10,744 nucleotides of DNA from Acidimicrobiia bacterium (GTDB lineage Bacteria; Actinomycetota; Acidimicrobiia; Acidimicrobiales; AC-14). The DNA lies in assembly GCA_019243595.1 (NCBI GenBank), contig JAFAUA010000460.1, forward strand, positions 1-10,744, read 5' to 3'. Every line of letters begins with the position of its first letter. Within the stretch, counting starts at the first letter, position 1. A program made the translations under genes and the position numbers. The notes beneath the pieces were generated by a model that did no database searches, had not been told where the DNA came from, and saw only the letters and a program-made list of their open reading frames with translations. Positions 7,172 through 10,744 of the stretch are shown here, in pieces.

Positions 7172-7900
7172 CTACTGCACGGAAGCCAGCTCGGAGATGG
7201 CGGCGCCCGCCTCCCCGGCACCCATGCGGCGCTGCTGGTAGTAGGAGAGAATCTGCAGCTCGATCGAAAGATCGACCTTGCGCAGCGACACGTCGTCGGG
7301 GACCGTCAGCACGACTGGTGCGAAGTTGAGGATCGACGTCACCCCGGCGGCGACGAGGCGGTCGGCGACCTCCTGGGCCACGGTCGCCGGCGTGGCCACG
7401 ATGCCGATGGCGATGCGCTCGTCGGCGACGATCTGAGCCAGCTCGTCGAGCCCCCGGACCCGCATGCCAGCAACCGCCTCGCCCCGCTTCGCAGGGTCGG
7501 AGTCGACCAGGGCCGCGACCCGGAAGCCGCGCTCGGAGAACCCCTTGTAGTTGGCGAGGGCGTGACCGAGGTTGCCGATACCGACGATCACGACCGGCCA
7601 GTCTTGGGTGAGCCCGAGTTCCCGGCTGATCTGGAACAGCAGGTACTCGACGTCGTAGCCGACCCCCCGGGTGCCGTAGGAGCCGAGATACGAGAGGTCC
7701 TTGCGCACCTTGGCCGCGTTCACGCCGGCCATCTCGGCCAGGCGCTCCGACGACACCGTCGTGGTCTTGGTCTCGGCCGCTTCGAGCAGCGAGCGGAGGT
7801 ACAGCGGCAGGCGGGCAACGGTTGCTTCGGGGATGCGGCGCCGGGGCCGCTCACCATTCCCCGGAGTATCTGCTTCTCCTCCAGCCAGCTGCTTGACCAT
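7172..7900 (-). CDS. rex: Redox-sensing transcriptional repressor Rex
   Basis: Homodimeric repressor that binds DNA when NAD+ is high and releases it when NADH rises; known targets in actinobacteria are respiratory (cyd, nuo) and haem genes. The 242 residues comprise a winged-helix domain (about 23-90; IPEATVARLPLYLRSL and VRKDLSYLGSYGTRGVGYDV), a Rossmann domain (about 102-205; VVIVGIGNLGHAL, with GIGNLG at 107-112) and the C-terminal domain-swapped helix (VDLSIELQILSYYQQ, 209-223). From memory it closely matches streptomycete Rex. The N-terminal 22 residues are a polar lead-in. It is the first gene of the hem operon, as in the rex-hemACD arrangement described for Streptomyces coelicolor. 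The ATG at 7900 sits six bases after a TACCAT box, suggesting a leaderless message. A TTGTGAAAT half-site upstream may allow autorepression. Confidence 0.97.
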   Translation of the reverse strand: MVKQLAGGEADTPGNGERPRRRIPEATVARLPLYLRSLLEAAETKTTTVSSERLAEMAGVNAAKVRKDLSYLGSYGTRGVGYDVEYLLFQISRELGLTQDWPVVIVGIGNLGHALANYKGFSERGFRVAALVDSDPAKRGEAVAGMRVRGLDELAQIVADERIAIGIVATPATVAQEVADRLVAAGVTSILNFAPVVLTVPDDVSLRKVDLSIELQILSYYQQRRMGAGEAGAAISELASVQ

Positions 7901-7906
7901 CAGCCG

Positions 7907-7936
7907 ATGGTACCGACGGAGGGTCGCATTTCACAA
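7907..7936 (-). promoter_or_regulatory. Predicted rex-hem operon promoter (leaderless)
   Basis: On the minus strand, TTGTGA (7936-7931) as -35 and TACCAT (7912-7907) as -10 are 18 bases apart. Each matches the sigma-70-type consensus at four of six positions. The -10 box ends six bases before the ATG at 7900, so transcription would start at or next to the A of the start codon. That is the TANNNT-N6 pattern common for leaderless genes in actinobacteria. No Shine-Dalgarno precedes the ATG, which agrees. This is inferred from spacing only. Confidence 0.5.
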
Positions 7937-7965
7937 TGACACTTACGCTTGCCGCCGTATTGTGA
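7931..7965. promoter_or_regulatory. Inverted repeat with Rex-like half-sites in the shared promoter region
   Basis: TCACAAT (7931-7937) and ATTGTGA (7959-7965) are perfect inverted copies with 21 bases between them. Each contains the TTGTGA/TCACAA half-site of known Rex operators. The left arm, read on the minus strand, extends to TTGTGAAAT. The usual Rex operator has the half-sites facing each other with little spacing; here they face apart, so this is not a canonical operator. The left arm covers the predicted rex -35 and the right arm covers the -10 of the divergent gene, so a bound Rex could affect both promoters. Chance is possible because the arms are short. Confidence 0.4.
7936..7963 (+). 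promoter_or_regulatory. Predicted promoter of the divergent membrane protein gene (leaderless)
   Basis: ATGACA (7936-7941) matches the -35 consensus at five of six positions. After 16 bases comes TATTGT (7958-7963), which matches the -10 at four of six. The box ends six bases before the GTG at 7970, the same arrangement as at rex on the other strand. It supports GTG 7970 as the start and a leaderless transcript. Confidence 0.5.
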
Positions 7966-7969
7966 CCGC

Positions 7970-8707
7970 GTGACCGAGAGCGCGCTCGCAGCTGGGGCGA
8001 CGCTGGTTGCCGTGGCGTTCGCCATGTCGACGTTCGAGCGCTGGCTCGCGGGGCGCCGCCGCCACGAGCTGGCGTGGGCGAGCGCGCTGGCACTCTTCGC
8101 AGCAGGCGCTGTGTGCTTGTGGGTCGGCGTCGGCACCGGGTGGACGATCCCGGTGTTCCGGGCCTTCTATCTCTTCGGTGCGATCGTGAACGTCCCCGTC
8201 CTCGCGGTTGGCACCGTGTACCTCCTCGGCGGGCGAGGGCCGGGCAACCGGGCCGCACTCGGTGTCACCGCCTTCGCCTTCTTCGCGGCCGGCGTGATCA
8301 TCTCGGCACCGGCCCACGCCATCGTCGACGGCACGAAGCTCCCGCAGGGCTCGGACATCTTCGAGGCGCTGCCGCGCGTGCTGGCCGCGGTCGCCTCCGG
8401 CGGCGGTGCACTGGTCGTCCTCGGTGGCGCGGCGTGGAGCGCGTGGAAGCTGCGGTCGACGCAGCGGCAGCGCATGTGGGCCAACGTCGTCATCGCCGCC
8501 GGCACGCTGGTGCTCGGCGCCAGCGGGTTGCTCAATTCGGTGCTCGGCCAGATGGAAGCGTTCGCGGTGACGCTGGCCGTCGGCGTGTCGGTGCTCTACG
8601 CCGGCTTCCTGCTCGCCGTCAGGACTCCCCGTCCCCGGGCGCGTCCCGCAGCGCCCGCCGCAGCACCTTCCCGGCCAGACCTTGTGGAATCTGGTCCACG
8701 AAGCTGA
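7970..8707 (+). CDS. Seven-helix integral membrane protein of unknown function
   Basis: I do not recognise a named family. The 245-residue product has about seven hydrophobic segments, near 3-21, 34-54, 60-86, 94-115, 134-157, 171-189 and 195-217. These are separated by short loops such as AGRRRHE (27-33), VDGTKLPQGSDIFEALPR (119-136) and the basic LRSTQRQR (161-168). The tail from about 219 is Pro/Ala/Arg-rich. There is no signal peptide beyond the first helix, and no haem-binding histidine pair or catalytic motif that I can name; C50 is the only cysteine. It is transcribed divergently from rex across 69 bp, so Rex control is possible. The GTG at 7970 is chosen from the leaderless promoter pattern; an in-frame TTG at 7949 would add seven residues. 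Its last 89 bases overlap the convergent acyl-CoA synthetase gene, which may explain the low-complexity tail. Confidence 0.85.
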   Translation: MTESALAAGATLVAVAFAMSTFERWLAGRRRHELAWASALALFAAGAVCLWVGVGTGWTIPVFRAFYLFGAIVNVPVLAVGTVYLLGGRGPGNRAALGVTAFAFFAAGVIISAPAHAIVDGTKLPQGSDIFEALPRVLAAVASGGGALVVLGGAAWSAWKLRSTQRQRMWANVVIAAGTLVLGASGLLNSVLGQMEAFAVTLAVGVSVLYAGFLLAVRTPRPRARPAAPAAAPSRPDLVESGPRS

Positions 8708-10136
8708 CCGACGACGGGCACTTGTAGCGGGCCAGGCGCTCGGCGCAGAACTCGATGATCTCCTCTTCCTCGAGGTGCTTGCCGCCCTCGGGGACGACGT
8801 AGGCCTTCACCGCCTCGCCCGAGTACGGATGGCTGACGCCGACGACAGCAGCCTCGGCGATCCCGGAGTGCTCGACGAGGACCTCCTCGACCTCGGCGGG
8901 GAACACGTTGAAGCCCGAGACGATGATGAGGTCCTTGGCCCGGTCGACGAGGTACAGGTAGCCGTCGTCGTCGGTCACCGCGATGTCACCGGTCTTCAGC
9001 CACCCGTCGGCGGTCAACACCATCGCCGTGGCGTCGGGGTCGTTCCAGTAGCCGGGAAATACGTTGGGCCCGCGCACCCAGACCTCGCCGGAGTCGCCGG
9101 CCAGCGTGTCCTCACCGTCGGCGTCGACTAGCCGTACCTCGACGCCGGGAAGCGGCACGCCGATCGAGCCTTTTCGGGGCTCGCCGCCGGCGAGCGACGA
9201 ACTCACGATCGGCGATGTCTCGGTGAGCCCGTAGCCCTGCCAGATCGGCTTGCCGAACCGGGCCCGGAAGGCCTCCGCCACTTCGTCGGCGAGCGGTGCG
9301 CCACCCGAGACGACGAGCCGCACCGAATCCAGCGCCGAGGCGTTCACACCCGGCACCGACGCCCATGCTCCGAACAGCGGCGGCGCTCCGGCGACCACGG
9401 TGATGCCGTGTTCGCGCACGGCCTCGAGGCTCGATGCCGGGTCGAAGCGCTCGAGCAGGACAACCGACGAGCCGACGAACAGACCCAGTCCGAGCACGGC
9501 ATTGAGGCCGAAGATGTGAAACAACGGCAGCACGCCGAGGGCCACGTCGTCGGCGCCCCGCACAAGTCCAGGGTGGGCCTGCACCTGCTCCAGGTTCGAA
9601 AGCAGGTTGCGGTGGGTGAGACGCGCCGCCTTTCGCGGACCTGCCGTACCCGCCGTGAACATAAGGACGGCGTCGTCGTGCTCGTCGCGCGCCACGACCG
9701 GTGCCGGATCGCCGTCGAACAGCTCCTCGATCGGGTCGGCGGCGTCCAGGTGCACGCCTTCCGGCACGAGCACGCGCTCCAGGTCGACGGCCATGCGGTC
9801 GACGCCGGCGAAGGAGTCGCGGCCCCTCGGACCAACGACCGCCATGCGCGCGCCGGTCGCGCTCAGCTCGGCCTCGAGCTCGTTCGGGGGCGCCTGCGGA
9901 TTGAGGGGCACGGCCACGCCGCCCGCGCCGAGGGTCGCCAGGTACGAGACAACGAAGAACCACGTGTTGGCGTTGACGATGGCGAGCCGGTCGCCGGGTT
10001 CGAGCCCGGCGCGCACGAGCCCGCCCCGCAACTCCCCTACCTGACGCTTGAGCTGGCCGTAGGTCGTGATGCGTCCCTGGCTGACCAGCGCCGTCGAGCT
10101 TTCCGGATGGGGTTCGATGATGTTGGCGAAGTTCAT
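8619..10136 (-). CDS. AMP-forming acyl-CoA synthetase (class I adenylate-forming enzyme, fatty acid/long-chain type)
   Basis: Activates a carboxylic acid to an acyl-adenylate and then, most likely, an acyl-CoA. The 505-residue length is typical. The adenylation motifs are in order: FTAGTAGPRKAARLTH (160-175, P-loop), LPLFHIFG (203-210), SGGAPL (277-282), QGYGLTETSP (300-309), GWLKTGDI (378-385), YLVDRAKDLIIVSGFNVFPA (395-414) and GKVLRRALR (489-497) with the adenylation lysine K490. The P-loop departs from the usual YTSGTTGxPKGV: both the second Thr and the Gly after Lys are Ala, though K169 remains. The substrate is unknown; the overall look is of medium/long-chain acyl-CoA ligases. The ATG at 10136 overlaps the stop of the upstream oxidoreductase gene (ATGA), so the two are cotranscribed. 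Its 3' end overlaps the convergent membrane protein gene. Confidence 0.93.
   Translation of the reverse strand: MNFANIIEPHPESSTALVSQGRITTYGQLKRQVGELRGGLVRAGLEPGDRLAIVNANTWFFVVSYLATLGAGGVAVPLNPQAPPNELEAELSATGARMAVVGPRGRDSFAGVDRMAVDLERVLVPEGVHLDAADPIEELFDGDPAPVVARDEHDDAVLMFTAGTAGPRKAARLTHRNLLSNLEQVQAHPGLVRGADDVALGVLPLFHIFGLNAVLGLGLFVGSSVVLLERFDPASSLEAVREHGITVVAGAPPLFGAWASVPGVNASALDSVRLVVSGGAPLADEVAEAFRARFGKPIWQGYGLTETSPIVSSSLAGGEPRKGSIGVPLPGVEVRLVDADGEDTLAGDSGEVWVRGPNVFPGYWNDPDATAMVLTADGWLKTGDIAVTDDDGYLYLVDRAKDLIIVSGFNVFPAEVEEVLVEHSGIAEAAVVGVSHPYSGEAVKAYVVPEGGKHLEEEEIIEFCAERLARYKCPSSVSFVDQIPQGLAGKVLRRALRDAPGDGES
8636..8657. other. GC-rich stem-loop inside the convergent gene overlap
   Basis: CGGGCGC (8636-8642) and GCGCCCG (8651-8657) can pair over seven bases with an eight-base loop. 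It lies where the 3' ends of the membrane protein gene and the acyl-CoA synthetase gene overlap. No T-tract follows on either strand, so it is not a standard intrinsic terminator. It could still slow or end transcription from either side, or be chance in GC-rich coding DNA. Confidence 0.25.
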
Positions 10137-10744
10137 CCGAGAAACGCGCCCTGTTCTTTGAGTGATACCTGGAGGTCGCCGACGACGACGTCATCGCCGG
10201 TGTCGGCGAGCAGCGCCGCGGCCGTACCGGCCGCCTGACCCAGCGCCAACGACGGCGCCATGACGCGGGTCGACGCGAGTGCGTCGTGGTCGGCCGAAAT
10301 GCAGCGCCCGGCAACGAGAAGGTTGGCCACACCCTGGGGCTGCAGGGCGCGGAACGGCATCTGGTAGTACCCGCCGTCGGGGAGCGAGCGGTACTCGGTC
10401 GAGCGTCCACTCGCGTGGTACTCCTGCGGCCAGGCGCCGGCCGCGACCGAGTCGTCGAAGCGCGCCAGCCCGGCCACCTCTTCGCCGGTCAGCACATGGC
10501 GCCCCACGGCGCGTCGCGTCTCGCGAACGCCCAGCGCCGGCGCCGTGTCGGCCAGGAAGGCATCGGCGAAGCCGGGCACGTGTTCCTTGACGAAGTCAGC
10601 CGCCTCCTCTGCGAGGCGCCGCCCCTCGAGCTCGCCGTAGGTGGCCTGGGCCAGATCGGTGACGTCGAGAGGTTCGCCGTCACGTCCACGCACCCGAGTC
10701 ATGGCGCCGATCACCTCGCCCGGCCGGAACGTCGGGAGCAGGGC
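10133..10744 (-). CDS. FAD-dependent oxidoreductase (partial, C-terminal 203 residues)
   Basis: The gene enters from the right edge, so the FAD-binding N-terminus and start lie outside. The visible part matches the C-terminal half of the FAD_oxidored-type flavoproteins (fumarate reductase/GidA-like fold, often annotated only as FAD-dependent oxidoreductase). In this fragment, numbered from the edge, LGVRETRRAVGRHVLT (71-86) is the conserved basic segment, YYQMPFRALQPQGV (126-139) leads to the strand NLLVAGRCIS (141-150), and ASTRVMAPSLALGQAAGTAA (157-176) forms the final FAD-contacting region. The substrate cannot be deduced. The frame is open through the whole fragment. The stop overlaps the acyl-CoA synthetase ATG by four bases, so the two enzymes are probably expressed together, and an acid or lipid-related substrate is conceivable but unproven. 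Confidence 0.88.
   Translation of the reverse strand, partial: ALLPTFRPGEVIGAMTRVRGRDGEPLDVTDLAQATYGELEGRRLAEEAADFVKEHVPGFADAFLADTAPALGVRETRRAVGRHVLTGEEVAGLARFDDSVAAGAWPQEYHASGRSTEYRSLPDGGYYQMPFRALQPQGVANLLVAGRCISADHDALASTRVMAPSLALGQAAGTAAALLADTGDDVVVGDLQVSLKEQGAFLG

Noticed and set aside
7949..7969. TTG start that would lengthen the membrane protein by seven residues
   Set aside because: It would place the start upstream of the predicted -10 box, and the extra residues (MPPYCDR) look non-conserved. GTG 7970 fits the leaderless spacing.
1..10744. Mobile elements, CRISPR arrays, tRNA or rRNA genes, prophage or defence genes
   Set aside because: I looked on both strands and saw no transposase, direct-repeat array, cloverleaf or rRNA segment. 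Coding density is near complete with core metabolic genes.

Overview
The window is very GC-rich and densely coded. It looks like a chromosomal segment of a high-GC Actinomycetota. The Rex protein closely resembles streptomycete Rex, and a rex-hem gene order is known from Streptomyces. The single-gene fusion of uroporphyrinogen-III methyltransferase with synthase also fits actinobacteria. A deep branch such as Acidimicrobiia is my guess only; nothing here proves it.

Layout. From 7900 down to 1, all on the minus strand, runs one compact tetrapyrrole operon: rex, a precorrin-2 dehydrogenase (sirC/CysG N-terminal type), hemA, hemC, a cobA-hemD fusion, a COMT/BchU-type methyltransferase, hemB and hemL (3' part cut by the window edge). 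Junctions are 11 nt, -25, 6, -4, -4, -4 and -1 nt (negative means overlap), so a single polycistronic, translationally coupled message is likely. A 69-bp intergenic region (7901-7969) separates rex from a divergent plus-strand gene for a seven-helix membrane protein of unknown function (7970-8707). That gene overlaps, tail to tail, an AMP-forming acyl-CoA synthetase (8619-10136, minus). The synthetase is itself coupled by ATGA to the 3' end of an FAD-dependent oxidoreductase gene that enters from the right edge.

How the genes work together. HemA and HemL make 5-aminolevulinate from glutamyl-tRNA. HemB makes porphobilinogen, HemC hydroxymethylbilane, and the HemD domain uroporphyrinogen III. 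The fused methyltransferase domain plus the SirC-type dehydrogenase divert uroporphyrinogen III to precorrin-2 and sirohydrochlorin (siroheme or cobalamin branch). Rex, an NADH/NAD+ sensor, heads the operon and probably couples haem supply to respiratory redox state. The rex-membrane protein spacer carries two back-to-back promoter candidates in which both start codons sit six bases after a TANNNT -10 box, suggesting leaderless transcripts. Two TTGTGA Rex-like half-sites lie on those promoters.

Most of the window is recognisable core metabolism. The least explained parts are the methyltransferase inside the tetrapyrrole operon, the unknown membrane protein sharing Rex's control region, and active-site variants in HemB, HemA and the acyl-CoA synthetase.
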